The notes: generated by a model not told the origin, from the sequence alone. Positions 1 to 11,907 are shown, numbered from the stretch's first letter. The stretch: DNA of 64,000 bases from Tamarix chinensis (GCA_030549775.1 CM060173.1:7786501-7850500), one strand, 5' to 3'. Translations and numbers: made by a program.

Positions 1-4
1 TAAG

Positions 5-960
5 ATGAATGTAATAACTATTATACCCAAAGTTAATAATAATAAGAGTGTTTCTTCTTCTTATATAATTGAGTCATTTAATATTTGGCATGAACAATTA
101 GGACATATTAATTATGGTACCATTTGTAGGTTAATTAATTTAGAGCATTTGCCTAAATGTGAGTTTAATCCTAATCATAAATGTAAAATATGTGTTGAGG
201 TGAAGATGGCAAGAAAACCTTTTCATTCTATTAAAAGGAACACAAAACCTCTAGATTTAGTTCATAATGATGTGTGCGATTTAAAGTTTGTCCAAACTAG
301 AGGTGGTAATAATCATTTTATTAATTTCATAGATGATAAAACATGTTATTTCTATGCGTATTTGCTATAAAGAAAATATGAGGCAATCAAAGTTTTTAAA
401 CACTTTAAAGCGGAAGTTAAGAATCAACTTGATAAAAAGATTAAAGCTATAATAAGCAATAGAGGAGGTGAATACAAATACCCTTTTGAACAATTTTGTT
501 ATGAACATGGTATTATTTACCAAACTACTGCTCCTTATATGCCTTAGTATATTGGAATTATAGAATTTAGGAATAGAACCTTGAAGGATATGATGAATGT
601 AATGCTGATTAGTTCTGGATTACCGCAGAACTTATGGGGAGGGGAGGCCCTCTTATCCGTAAATTATATTCTCAACAAGATACCTCATAATAAAACCCAT
701 AATATTCCATTTTAGTTATGGAAAGGTCATAAGCCTAGCTATAAATAATTAAAGGTGTGGGGTTGCTTAGAAAAAGAATCAATTCCTAATCTAAAGAGGG
801 ATAAGTTAGGACAAAAAACTATTGATTGTGTATTTATTGGTTATACACATAACAGTAGTGCATATCATTTCCTAGTCCACAAATCAGAGGTTCCTAACAT
901 TGATGTCAACATCATTATAAAATCAAGAGATGCTATGTTTTTTGAAAATATTTTTTCTTA
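5..960 (+). pseudogene. copia integrase (zinc-binding head and DDE core), broken
   Basis: The first reading frame holds the HHCC zinc head (WHEQLGH, then CKIC) and the start of the catalytic core (HNDVCD). After a stop near 370 the core continues. The usual SDRGGEY motif reads SNRGGEY, so the second catalytic Asp is lost. The later Glu is kept in IIEFRNRT near 560. The C-terminal part (VWGCLEK, then VFIGYTHNSSAYHFLV and SRDAMFFENIF) lies at about 755-960. Stops at about 370, 547 and 715 interrupt it. Integrase would insert retroelement cDNA into chromosomes; this copy cannot. Family assignment is firm. Confidence 0.92.
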
Positions 961-1179
961 GAAAATAAATAGTGATTCAGTTTCACAAAAGAGTCTAAGA
1001 GATTCTAGTGGTGATGGGACTAAAGAGGTTAATTCAGATGAACCAAGACGAAGTAAGAGAGCTAGGATTTTCAAATCATTTGAACCTGATTATCTAATGT
1101 ATTTATTAGAAAATGAGCCTCAAACATTTAAAGAAATGATGTCTTCTCTAGAATCTACTTATTAGAAAGAAAAAATAAA

Positions 1180-1970
1180 TACTAAAATTAAATCCATCAT
1201 GTAAAATCACATGTGGAAAGTGGTGGATTTACCTCCTAGGACTAAATCCCTAGGATGTAAGTGGATCTTTAAGAAGAAATTAAAGGCTGATGGATCAATT
1301 GACAAATATAAGGTAAGGCGTATAGTTAAAGGATACAAAGAAAAAGAAGATGTTGACTTTTTTGACACATATTCACTAGTTTCAAGAATTATGTCTATAC
1401 CTATGCTATTAACAAGAGCATTCATAAAGGGTGTGGAACTCCATCAAATGGATGTAAAATATTCTTGAATGGTGACCTAGAGGAACAGATTTATACAAAA
1501 CAAGCTGAGGGGTTCATTGCTCCCAGTTAGGAGAGAAAGGTTTGTCGGCTTATTAAATCACTATATGGATTAAAAAAAGCACATAATGGTGTAATGTTAT
1601 CAAAGGAATTCAAAATAAATGAGTCTGACAAATGTGTTTATGTTAAAGATACTCATAAAGACTATGTTATAGTGTGTCTATACCTAGATGAAATGCTCAT
1701 AATGGGTAGTAATAATAATATTATCAACCAAACAGATGCTCACAAGGAATTTTGATATAAAAGATATAGGTCTTGTAGATGTTATATTAGGAATGAAAAT
1801 TTATGGAGTATTTGATAGACTAATATTGTCACAGTCTCATTATGTTGAGAAAATACTTGATCGATTTAAGGTGTATAATATTAACTCAACTAAGACACCA
1901 TTAGAAGCGAAAATTCATTTTATGAAAAATATGAATGCTTATATTTCACAACTAGAATATTCACGTATAA
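1180..1970 (+). pseudogene. copia reverse transcriptase, broken and 3'-truncated
   Basis: The conserved copia RT entry is visible (WKVVDLPP, then GCKWIFKKKLKADGSIDKYK, then HQMDVK), followed after a frameshift by QIYTKQAEGF and SLYGLKKA. The catalytic YVDDML motif reads YLDEML at about 1,681-1,698, losing the second Asp. The downstream segment with FDIKDIGLVDVILGMKI and LSQSHYVEKIL is the RT/RNase H connection. The frame ends at about 1,970 inside the LEYSRI motif, so RNase H is missing. The lost active-site residue and multiple frameshifts rule out function. Confidence 0.92.
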
Positions 1971-2400
1971 TTAGAGGTGGCAATTGGGTTAGGTGGGTCG
2001 GGTCATTATTAGGTCGGTCTTATCGAATCATTTAGCTTTTGTGGGTTGGTTGTTTGTCAGGTCGGGTTGGGTCATTACTTCAATTTTGTTAGGTCTATTC
2101 CGGGTCATGTTTGGGTTAAATAAACTCGAATTTGGGTAATTTTGGATTAACTTGACTGGTAGGTTTGGGTTAGCTTCGGGTCAATTTGTAGTTCACATGA
2201 ATAGGTGGCTTCGGCCCGTTTGAGTCATTTCGTATAATATGATGGGTTGGACTCATTAGGTCTTAGTTGTGTTAGATTAACTTGCTGGCTCATGTCATTT
2301 CATGTAATTTGACGGGTTGGATTTGAGTAGTTACCGGTTAATTTAATGGGTCGGGTCGGGTTAGGTTGAGTTTTGACCGGTTGAGTTAAATTTAGGTCAA
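1971..2400. repeat. GGGTCGGGT-rich degenerate repeat starting with a hAT-like end
   Basis: The boundary sequence TAGAGGTGGCAATTGGG resembles the terminal inverted repeat of many plant hAT elements (TAGRGGTGGCAA followed by GGGTCGGG). The next 400 bases contain dozens of degenerate GGGTCGGGT, GGGTTGGGTC and GGTCATT words. No matching inverted end was found nearby, so the hAT assignment is an inference from one end only. Confidence 0.5.
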
Positions 2401-2403
2401 GGT

Positions 2404-3883
2404 AATTACCATTTATTATATTATAAATATTAGAGACAACCTATTGTAGGTGAATAAATTAAGAATATTAGGTGGGCTTTATTTTTATTTGAAAATAGTA
2501 AAGATATTTATAAATTTTAATAATAAAAAAACATTTCATGATTGAATCTAACAAATATATTTATCATTTATTCTAATTTATTTAATTACTCAAAATATTT
2601 AATTACTGAAAAAGATAATTTTATAAAATAAAGATGATCATAACATGACTATTCAATATGTAATTATCATTTATTACATTGTAGATATTAGAGACAAGTA
2701 TAAAATTACTAGTATAGAGAAATGAAATAAAAATATTATAAGTGCTTTATTTTTACAAGTAAATAATAAAGATATTTATAAGTTTTAACAATAGTATATT
2801 TGATTACTTAAAATATATATAAATTTTGTAAGTAAAAATATTAGATATATATCATATATTATATTTATCTGATTACATAAAAAAAGACAATTTTATAAAA
2901 TATAATTGATCATAAAAATGACAATCCAATATATAATTATCATTTTTTACATTGTAAATATTAGAAACAATTATAAGATTACTAGTATAGATAAATGAAA
3001 TAAGAATATAATATGTGCTTTATTTTTACAAAGTTATATATTTATAAGTTTTCACAATATTATATTTGATTAGTCAAAATATTTATAAATTTTACAAGCA
3101 AAAATATTAGATATTTATCATTTATTATATTTCTTTGATTACTTAAAAAAATGATAATTTTATAAAATAAAGATGAGCATAAGTATGACTATACAATGCC
3201 TAATTATTATTTATTACATTGTAAATATCAGAGACAATTATCAGATTACTAGTAAAGATAAATGAAATTAGAATATTATAAGTGCTTTATTTTTTAAAAG
3301 GTAAATAATAAAGATATTTATAAATTTTAACAATATTATATTTGATTACTTAAAATATTTATATATTTTACAAGAACAAATATTAGATATTTATCATATA
3401 TTATATTTATTTGATTACTTACAATATTTTATTATTTAAAAAAGATAATTCTATAAAATAAAGTTAAGCATAAGCATGACTATACAATATATAATTATCA
3501 TTTATTATGTTATAAATATTAGATACAATCATAAGATTACAAGTAAAGATAAATGAAATAAGAATATTATATATGCTTTATTTTTACAAAGGTAATAATA
3601 AAGATATTTATAAGTATTAAGAATATTATATTTTAATTACTTAAAATATTTATAAATTTTACAAGTAAAAATATTAGATATTTATCATATATTATATTCA
3701 TTTGAGTAATTAAAATATTTGATTACTTAAGAAAAGATAAATTTATAAAATAAACATAATCATAAACATAACTATATAATTTATACTTATCATTTATTAC
3801 ATTATAAATATTAAAGACGATCATAATATGATTAGTATATATAAATGAAATAAGAATATTTTATGTGCTTTATTTTTACAAGT
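2404..3883. repeat. Tandem array, about 275-bp AT-rich unit, six copies
   Basis: Unit starts carrying TTATCATTTATTACATTGTA-like sequence lie at about 2,404, 2,661, 2,935, 3,201, 3,492 and 3,785, giving spacings of 257, 274, 266, 291 and 293. Each unit then carries AAATGAAATAAGAATATT and GTGCTTTATTTTTACAAG. The last unit stops after the GCTTTATTTTTACAAGT word at about 3,883, where GC-rich DNA begins. No reading frame is present. Confidence 0.88.
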
Positions 3884-4668
3884 CTAACCGAAACCGGCCC
3901 CCTCCCCCCGCATGACCCTTTTCCTTTCTTCTCCTCTTCTCTATTTCTTTTCTATTGTTCTAACTTCTATGGCTTGAACCTGTTCTCCTTCGCTTGTCTT
4001 GAGTCTCTTAAGCTCTTCCTAAGTACCAGCCTACACTACCACCGTTTCTCCATTGTTGCTCTGCACCACCACTGCACCACAACTTTCGATTGATTATATT
4101 GCCATGCCATGCCACCATAATCGACACCTCTTTCCCTTTTCTCGTTGTTGACAAATGCGGATACCACCAGGAGCAACCGGACACATAAATTGTGCTGCTG
4201 TCCGGCCACGTCTGGTGCACTTGACAGCCGGTGAGTGTTCCTTCACCATCGATGTTGCTCCAGTAATCCATATCCCCTCTAATTTTGTAACAATTCATTC
4301 GGTATAATTATCTTAAACCCTAACTCTGATTTTAATTAATTTTTTTTATGAATTAGCTTATGATAATCGAAATTGTTATTGAATTATGTATATATATGTT
4401 GTATGACTGATAGGTTGTGGTTAATTGCAATATATATGGTTGAATTGTGAAAATTAGATTTTTTACTCAGTTATGTTTGGATTTATCGGATTTGTTTGAT
4501 TAAGCTATTTTAGATAAATTGATTATATAATATACTTTAAAATGTACTTAATTTCATGATCGTATTGTTAAATCAGGAAGATTGTATTAAATATATCATA
4601 ATTAGATTGTTAGGTTAAAACTATTGTATATTTAAATTGGATTATATATTTGTGTTATTTTATTAAAT
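3884..4668. other. GC-rich stretch then AT-rich DNA, no gene seen
   Basis: 3,884-4,310 is C-rich with short open frames on both strands but no recognisable domain. It resembles the leader or 5'-UTR-like stretches in transposons elsewhere in this window. 4,311-4,668 is simple AT-rich DNA with nothing recognisable. Confidence 0.4.
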
Positions 4669-5236
4669 TGGTTACATAATATGTTTTAGAATATGTCTAA
4701 TTTTAATTTTGAACCATTAATTTAAATATTTGAATAAGATTTGTAGTTAAGGCTTAAAAATCAATTGAGTATACAATGTATTTTAGAATATGTGTAATTT
4801 CAATTTTGAACCGTCAATTTAAATATTTGAATAAGATTAGACCAGATTTATAGTTTGAGCTCAAAAAGCTTAACTATGTTGATTTGGATAATTTTTTAAT
4901 ATTTTTTTTAATAATGGAGTATACAATATGTTTTAGAATATATCTAATTTCAAATTTGAACCATCAATTTAAATATTTGAATAAGATTTGATCGAATTTA
5001 TAGTTTGGGCTCAAAAACCATAATTGTGTTAAATTAGATATTTCCTTAATATGTTTAATTAATTTAATATACAATATGCTTTAAAATATATCTAACTTTA
5101 ATTTTAAACCATCAATTTAAATATTTGAATAAGATTTGACTGGATTTATCATTCGGGCTCAAAATCCTAATTATGTTAAATTGGGTAATTCCTTAATAGT
5201 TTTTAAGCAATTGAATATAAAATATGTTATAAAATA
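4669..5236. repeat. Tandem array, about 149-bp AT-rich unit, four to five copies
   Basis: Units carrying ATACAATATGTTTTAGAATAT, then ATCAATTTAAATATTTGAAT, then TTTATAGTTTGGGCTCAAAA begin at about 4,677, 4,769, 4,920, 5,069 and 5,217. The spacings are 92 (a shortened unit), 151, 149 and 148. It is unrelated in sequence to the 275-bp array 0.8 kb to the left. Confidence 0.85.
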
Positions 5237-5589
5237 GACTGGATTTATAGCACGATGGTGTTAAGAGTTAGTAATTTTAAGTTGACAATAACTGTAATTA
5301 CAATTTTATTAGGTAACCAGTAACCATTGTAATTACATTTTCAGAGTCTAAGTTCAATTTTTTTATTTTTAATAAACTTATAATCTATGTCTTCTATGTA
5401 AATTAATATAATATTTTTTATTTTGAAAATATGCATCAAAAGTTGGAGCCATGAGATTTTTTTATTCTAAATGATATTGTATAGAATGTCTAGGGTAAAA
5501 GTATGAAATATAAGTAAAATTTATAAAATATTATATTTTTAAAAGATTTAAATGAATAATAAAATATGTGTAATTTATTATTATTATAG
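5237..5589. other. AT-rich spacer, nothing recognised
   Basis: No open frame, tandem structure or transposon terminus was found between the 149-bp array and the next GGGTCGGGT block. Confidence 0.4.
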
Positions 5590-5870
5590 TATATTTTAAT
5601 GTTTGGTCGGGTAAATGTCGGGTTGGATTGGGTGAATGTCAGGTCAGGTTAATGCTGGGTCGGATTGCTATTAGGTTAGATCTATGATGGGTCATGGGTT
5701 GGGAGTGGGTTAGGTTGGGTCTGGGTTAGATTATTTTTTATACGGTTAATGCCGGGTCTGGTCAATGTCAGGTCAAGTTTGGGTCGGGTTGGGTTGCTAA
5801 ACTTTTTAGGTCTTATCGAGTTGGGTTTCGCTCGGGTCGGGTTATGTTGGGTTGGGAGGATTGGGTTAAC
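5590..5870. repeat. Second GGGTCGGGT-rich degenerate repeat block
   Basis: Dense degenerate words (GGTCGGGT, GGGTTGGGT, AATGTCGGGT, GGGTCTGGGTTAG) fill the block in the same orientation as those at 1,971-2,400. The two blocks flank both tandem arrays, suggesting one composite repeat or two related insertions. Any open frames across it are products of the short-period repeat. Confidence 0.7.
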
Positions 5871-5879
5871 TTTTGTCAG

Positions 5880-6430
5880 CTTTACAAACAACCACCTATA
5901 CCACTCCCTACTATCTCCATGCACTAGCAAGCCACCCCCTTACAACCACCCTTATTCTTCTTCCTTTTCTTTCCCCCTTCTTGGCCTCCATCCTACACTA
6001 CCACCATCAGCCACCATTTAGCCTCTTCTGCTACCACCAAAGCCACCAATCCACTCCTTGTAACCTCCCCTACAGGCCCCTTACCTCCCTTGGTTGAAGC
6101 CCAACCCTGCAGCCCCTCCTTTTTCCTTCATCATTTCCCTTTCTTTCTTCACATCTTCCATCTTTGTAGCCATTTTTACAACCCTGCAACCGCCGCCTCC
6201 CCTGCCCCTGGCCTCCAACCATGCACTCCCTACCACCACCTATGCCCCCACTCCATCCTTGCACCCAGCCTCTACTCTAACTCCCTTCCACCTGCCCTCC
6301 TCCTAACCCCCAAGACCCTAAGTAAAGCATAACCCCTTTCTTTCTCCTATTCCCTTCTTCAAACCCCTTTCTCCTTCCATTCTATATTCAACTCACGCTG
6401 CTCATAAAGCTTGAGTCTTTTTACCTTTTT
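5880..6430 (+). other. Pyrimidine-rich LTR-leader-like stretch
   Basis: A C/T-rich segment full of CCACC and CTTCC words has several short proline/serine-rich frames on both strands, none with a known domain. Its composition and position ahead of LTR A match the equivalent C/T-rich stretches inside LTR B (about 10,540-11,450) and LTR C (about 16,340-17,290). It is probably the promoter-proximal part of LTR A. I treat the open frames as non-coding. Confidence 0.45.
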
Positions 6431-7019
6431 CAACCTAAATTAGTTAATTTCAAGGTATAAAAAATAGTTGGTATTAATATATGTTAATTAAGCCTTTGAT
6501 ATAAAAAATTTTCTTTTGATTTTTCTACTTCTATTATAATAGTTTTTGACTTTACTAATCAAAGCTTAAATCTTTAACTAGGGTACCCGTGAGGTTTGAT
6601 TTTTGTGGAAAATAAGGTAATTATTAAACCCTACTAAAATGTATCGATATATGTATGCTAGCATATTAGGATTTTTAATATGTTTATACACATGATATAT
6701 GTTGTTAAGTATAATATATTTAGTGGCATGTATTGATTGATGAAAAAGATAGCATGCCAATTTATGCGTTATGTGTAGAAATAATGTTTAGGGAAGGAGT
6801 TTTATTGTTAATAATAATGTTATGTACATATGTATGATATGATATGCTAATGTGGCTATTTGTTGCAAAACTAATATCAATATGAGCCCTAGGGGCATTT
6901 TGGTAAATTTGCTTGTGCTAAAGTTGTGGTCTAGGTGGGTGCGGTAGGTGCTAATGAGTATTATGGCAAATAATAATAGTAGGTGGAGTTGGATGATGGG
7001 TATGGAGCATGATTATTAA

Positions 7020-7990
7020 TATTTTATATAGTGAGGGTATTTTAGTAAAAGTGGTATAAAAAAGGAAAAATGGTAAATTATGTAAAGTAAAAGGATAAAA
7101 TGGTAATTTGGTATAAAAGAAGGGTATTTCGATAATTATGTAAGGTAAAAGGGTAATATGTCATTTTAGTATTAAGGAAGGGCATTTTGGTAATTATGTT
7201 ATATAAAAGAGTAAAATGGGAATTTGGTATAAATGAAAGGCATTTAGGTAATTATGTAAAGAAAAAGGGTAAAATAGTAAATTCGTATAAAGGAAGGGTA
7301 TGTTAGTAATTATATAATGTAAAAGGGTAAAATGGTAATTTTATATAAAGGAATGTTCTTTTGGTAATTATGTAATGTAAAAGGGTAAAATGGTAATTTG
7401 GTGTAATGGAAGGATATTTTGGTAGTTATGTAAAGTAAATGAGTAAAATGGTAATTTGGTATAAAGGAAAGGGTATTTTGGTAATTTGAAGAAAGAGGGG
7501 AATTTTGGTAATTTTAATAATAAAGAGGGATAATTTGGTAATTTAATTAACTAATAATGTAATTTGGTAATTTAAATAAATGAGAAGCGCAATTTGGCAA
7601 TAGAATCCACCAAATGGGCAACTTGGTAAATTTAATGAGCATAAGGGGTAATTTGGTAATCTACCTAACCAAATAGAAAATTTGGTAAGAGTAAAAAGTA
7701 TGAATGATGATTGGATAACTTAATAAGCCTAAGGGGCTACTTGATAATTTAGATAAGTATAAAGGTTACTATAGTAATTTAACCAACTAAACGGGTAAAT
7801 TTTTATCATAACAAGTATGAGGGGTAGTATGGAGGATAACTTAGTAATCTAACACAAGTAAAGGGTAATTTGGTAATTATGCAACATAGAGGATAATATG
7901 GTAATTTGACAAATAAAAAGGGAAGACTTAGTAATTTTGCAGGCATGGGGTATTTCAGTAATTTTGTAAAGATAATAGGGGTGAATCAGT
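7020..7990. repeat. Minisatellite, 58-bp unit, becoming degenerate
   Basis: Seven regular units begin with GGGTATTTTGGTAATTATG-like sequence at 7,122, 7,180, 7,240, 7,298, 7,356, 7,414 and 7,472, spaced 58-60 bp. Each contains AAAAGGGTAAAATGGTAAT and TTTGGTATAAAGGAA. From about 7,490 to 7,990 the array decays into irregular units built on GGTAATTTGGTAA. No coding potential. Confidence 0.88.
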
Positions 7991-8283
7991 AACTTGTGTT
8001 TAACATGTCAGTGGATTGAATGAGCTTTATAATAAGACACAAGTATCATTGAATAAAAGGATAAGGATATGTGATAAGTTAGCGAGTATCATAAGAACTT
8101 GGTATAACCTAGGGTTATATGGATAATTTAGGGGGCGATATGGTGTTATATCATAATTATAAAAGGGGTGCCTGGTTAGTAAGTGTGCATGGAAATGTGT
8201 ATTAGATATCTTTGAAGTATGTGTTAAGTTTTTGTGTATGCCATAATCCTTGATATGGAATGCTTGTAACTATGGCTAGTTAT

Positions 8284-9225
8284 TAGGGCTGTGTAAAAAA
8301 TTCATAATCCGAAAATCTGATCCGATATTTAAAAAATTTGATCTGAATTTTAGGATATCCGATCCTTGTTTTAAAAATCGAAGCGGATATCCGACCCGGG
8401 TTTTAAAAACCTGAGCGGATAACCGATCAGATATATTTCTGGATTATTCGATCCGATTAAAATATCCGGTGTACAAGAAAAATATTTTTTTAAAATAAAA
8501 TATATAAATATTTTTTGATTAAATAAATTATATATGTAATTATTTAACCTGAAAATTATGGATTTATGGACTTTAGATTATTGTTGTATTTGTGTTATAG
8601 ACTTTAGACTTTGGATTATTATTGATTTGTTGTATTTGTTATGGACTTTAGATTTTTAAAATTTATTTTAATTTAATTCTAGCTGGTTAAAATATCCACA
8701 TTTGGATATTTCAATGCGGATATTTGGATTATTGTTGATTTCTTGTATTTGTTATGGACTTTGGAATTTTAGAATTTATTTTAATTTAATTCTAGCAAGT
8801 TAAAATATCCATATTTGGATATTTCAATGCGCATATTTGGATTATTTTTTATTTATTGTATTTGTTATGGACTTTGGATTTTTAGTATTTATTTTAATTT
8901 AATTCTAGCAGGTTAAAATATCCACATATGGATATTTCAATGCGGATATTTGGATATCAGATATCAGATATCCAAATTTAAATTATCAGATTTTCAGATA
9001 TCTGGTCATAAACAAGTCTTTTTTGTTGAAAAATAAATATGTTTTGGATAATCGAATATACCTGAAATATCCGATATCTGTATCCGATTTTTCGGATATC
9101 TGACTATTCGGATATCCGCTATTAATGGATACGGATACAGATATAGGTTACTAAATATCCGACCAGATCGGATATCGAAAAGAAAAATCCGATTAAATAT
9201 GGATATCCGATTTTGCATAGCCCTA
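8284..9225. mobile_element. hAT-type non-autonomous element, 942 bp
   Basis: The left end TAGGGCTGTGTAAAAAAT and the right end read on the other strand, TAGGGCTATGCAAAAT, form terminal inverted repeats of hAT type. Flanking 8-bp duplications are CTAGTTAT (8,276-8,283) and CCAGTTGT (9,226-9,233), matching 6 of 8; eight bases is the hAT target size. The interior is packed with GATATCCGGATA-type words near both ends and has a 113-bp tandem repeat in the middle. There is no transposase frame, so mobility would need an enzyme in trans. It is inserted in LTR A. Confidence 0.85.
8638..8975. repeat. 113-bp tandem repeat inside the hAT-type element
   Basis: Three units start with GTTATGGACTTT at about 8,638, 8,751 and 8,863. 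Each continues through TTTATTTTAATTTAATTCTAG and AAATATCCACATTTGGATA to TTTCAATGCGGATATTTGG. Spacing is 113 and 112 bp. Confidence 0.85.
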
Positions 9226-9324
9226 CCAGTTGTAACCTTTCCCCTTCCCTCAAATTGAATAAATGGACCTTTGAATAAGACACGAATAAAGTACTAATTA
9301 GATAAAGTAAAAAAGTATTGACCC

Positions 9325-9680
9325 AGGCCCAGACCGGTTCATCGGCGAGTAATAGTGGTTAGGTGCAAGATGTCTTAGAAACTAGTCCTCTGGTAAATAA
9401 TAGTGGTCAGGTGCACTCTACCATATATGTTTCCAGTCCATCGGCTATAATAGTGGGGGATTCCAAGCTCAATAAACCAAAAATTAGATACTAATAAATT
9501 ATGGAAAGACACTAATAAATTACAGTAGAATACTATGTGAGTCAGGGCTATACCAATCCATCGACAAATAATAGCAGCCAGGTGTAGGAAGCCCTGGAGA
9601 CCGATCCACTAGCGAATAATTGTGGTTAGGTGCGCATTGGCCTATATGTCTTCATTCCATTAGCTATAATAGTGGAGTTC
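9325..9680 (+). repeat. GTCCACCGGC / AATAATAGTGG box array in LTR A
   Basis: At least five boxes pair a CCGGTTCATCGGC-like word with AATAATAGTGG or TATAATAGTGG about 10 bp on. Links such as TTAGGTGCA separate them. It corresponds in position to the arrays in LTRs B, C and D. Confidence 0.8.
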
Positions 9681-10984
9681 TTGCACTCATATGAACATAA
9701 TTTGAGAGATAATGATTGAATAATGATTAATTAATGGCTTAAGACCAAAAGTATTGATTTCAGATTATGACCTATGGATATGACATGAGTTTGGCTTCAA
9801 TACTTGTCCCTACTTGGCTACGTGACATATTTGCTAAGTACATAGATTTTGTATCATGCATTTCTTATTGTACGAGGTGTTGCCTTGTGTATTAGTCCAT
9901 ATGTTATCATTCTATATGGGCTATGTATCATGTGTTGCATGCGAGTATGCCTTTCAGTTTGGTTTAAAAGGGTTACTCAATAACATAGTACTAAAGGGCT
10001 CCCTTCATGGGTCGCTGCCTATTTAATGGACAATGTCCCTTGCAGGTCCATTGTATATGCTATTCAAGTGGGTAATGGAAAAGAGCGTAAGGATTACCCA
10101 GAAACTCTTATGGTTTCACTCTTTCACCTCTTGATTTCTGATTTAAATGCAATCTTTATTTATGCAACCACTATTGGTGGGTTATATTCTTGTAACAAAA
10201 CTATTTACACTACTTTAATTCAAATAAAGTTTGAATTTGAGCAAATTTTATTTTATTCTCTTAGCCTTAGCGCTTGGTACTAGAATGATAAGAGAAAACC
10301 GGTCTGGTACTAAGTGTGGTGGTAATATCCTCAATATTTAATAAATTAAAATAAATATTTTATTATTTTATCATACTCTTATTATTTAAATAATTTTTCA
10401 AATAATTACTTTACTAAAATTATCTTTTTAAAACCCTTCTATTTTAATTATAATAAATTAAATTATTAAATAAATTTGTTACCCCAAAATATGGTAATTT
10501 ATTATTTTATAAATTAAATCATTTTAGTTAAACCCATTTTCCTTTTCTTTTTCGTTTCTTTCTTTTTTTCCCCTCTTTTTCCTTTTATTTCCTTTTCTTC
10601 TTCTTCCCCCACATGTCTTTTTCTTTCCCTTCACCTGGCCTGTCCTGCCTTTCTTTTCTTTCCTTCTTCTTTTCCCCTGGACCACCGGTCCAGCCGCTCC
10701 TACTTCATCTTTAGCCTTTGACATGCCTGCAATCGAAATCCACGCCAGAAAAAGCCAGCAACGACCACACCAACTACACCGGCCATTCCTCCCCTCTCCT
10801 CCCCGTTAACTCCCCTTCCATTTCAATAGGACCATACCTCTTCCCTTGCATGCCATCTCTCTCTCTCCTTGACAACTCACGGTCTGCACACGTAGACCTG
10901 CGTCGACCATTCTCTCCGAATAGAGAGTCATAACCCTACCCCTCTACTCTCCCACTCCTCTTTGTTGTTTTCCCCTTCCGATCG

Positions 10985-10994
10985 GCTTATAAAT
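10985..10994 (+). promoter_or_regulatory. Putative TATA box of LTR B
   Basis: The sequence GGCTTATAAATAGCCT sits after the C/T-rich block and before the GGCTGCC leader. The same sequence in the same place occurs in LTR C (CCTATAAATAGCCC at about 16,824). Plant retrotransposon LTRs normally carry a TATA box at this kind of position. Confidence 0.65.
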
Positions 10995-11519
10995 AGCCTC
11001 AAAGGCTGCCACAATTGGGTTTTGATTTTAGCAGCCCAGAAAACCAAAATGCGAGCCACCCCTGTTTAGCTAGCTATTCCTCCGTCGTCGATTGACTTTA
11101 CCGCCCACTCCGGCCACCAAAATGCTCCTTGAACCTCCCTCTACACAACCCAGCCACCAGCCTTCCTTGCCTTGCCCTACATGAGCCACCCCAATCGTGG
11201 GAAACTGCCTTTCCGAACAGCCCCATTTGCCCTGTGCCGACCTTCGTGTAGCCAGTTATAGCCGATTCTGCGACCCGCAGCACCGCATCTACCTCCCAAA
11301 ACAACCAGGGAATCCTACCCTACCACCCCAAACCTCCATTTTCCCTTAATTCCCTCTCCCCTTGCCTCCACATCCACCTCTCCAATTCTTCCTTCCTCCA
11401 CCATCGCGGCCGCCACTGGCTCCACCACCCAGCCTAGGTTGTTTCCCAACTTCTTAATCCCTAAACCCTGTATATTAAATGTGTTAATGATTTTTAATAT
11501 TATTAACTATTATTATGAG

Positions 11520-11665
11520 TGTAATTATGATTATTATTATTATCATTACTATTATTACTATTCTTATTATTATGACTACTACTATTATTATTGTTTTGAC
11601 CGAGCATTATTCTAGAGAATTTCTAGCTAATGATATTAATTAATAATAAAGCCTTGTTATGTTAG

Positions 11666-11718
<53 letters not shown>

Positions 11719-11875
11719 TTATTATTATTATTATTATTATCATTATTATTATCACTATTATTATCCTTATTGTTATTATTATTACATTATTAGTATCGCC
11801 ACTACTATTATTATCATCATTATTATCATTGTTACTACTACTACTACTACTACTACTACTATTATGATCATCATC

Positions 11876-11907
<32 letters not shown>

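Larger units (their letters stand above)
1..1970 (+). mobile_element. Ty1/copia retrotransposon remnant (pol), cut by the window edge
   Basis: Fragments in several frames read in copia order: GAG-pre-integrase/integrase first, then reverse transcriptase. Integrase before RT is the diagnostic gene order of Ty1/copia, not Ty3/gypsy. The 5' part lies upstream of the window. On the right the copia homology stops before RNase H at about 1,970, where a sequence starting TAGAGGTGGCAATTGGG begins, so a later insertion or deletion removed the 3' end and the 3' LTR. Many stops and frameshifts show the copy is dead and old. Confidence 0.93.
6431..10332 (+). mobile_element. Old LTR-like sequence (LTR A), 3' part homologous to LTRs B, C and D
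   Basis: The 3' part (about 9,240-10,332) lines up with LTR B 13,230-14,150 and LTR C 19,500-20,490. It has the same CCGGTTCATCGGC / AATAATAGTGG boxes and the same terminal block with CTTAGCGCTTGGTACTAG and GGTCTGGTACTAAGTGTGG. It is cut about 100 bp before the expected LTR end, directly against the truncated start of LTR B. The 5' part (6,431-8,280) is only distantly similar and contains a minisatellite. A hAT-type element interrupts it at 8,284-9,225. Most diverged of the four related LTRs. Confidence 0.65.

Noticed and set aside
5682..6332. Several proline-, serine- and glycine-rich frames on both strands
   Set aside because: Skewed C/T-rich and GGGT-rich composition with overlapping frames and no domain; more likely repeat or LTR leader.
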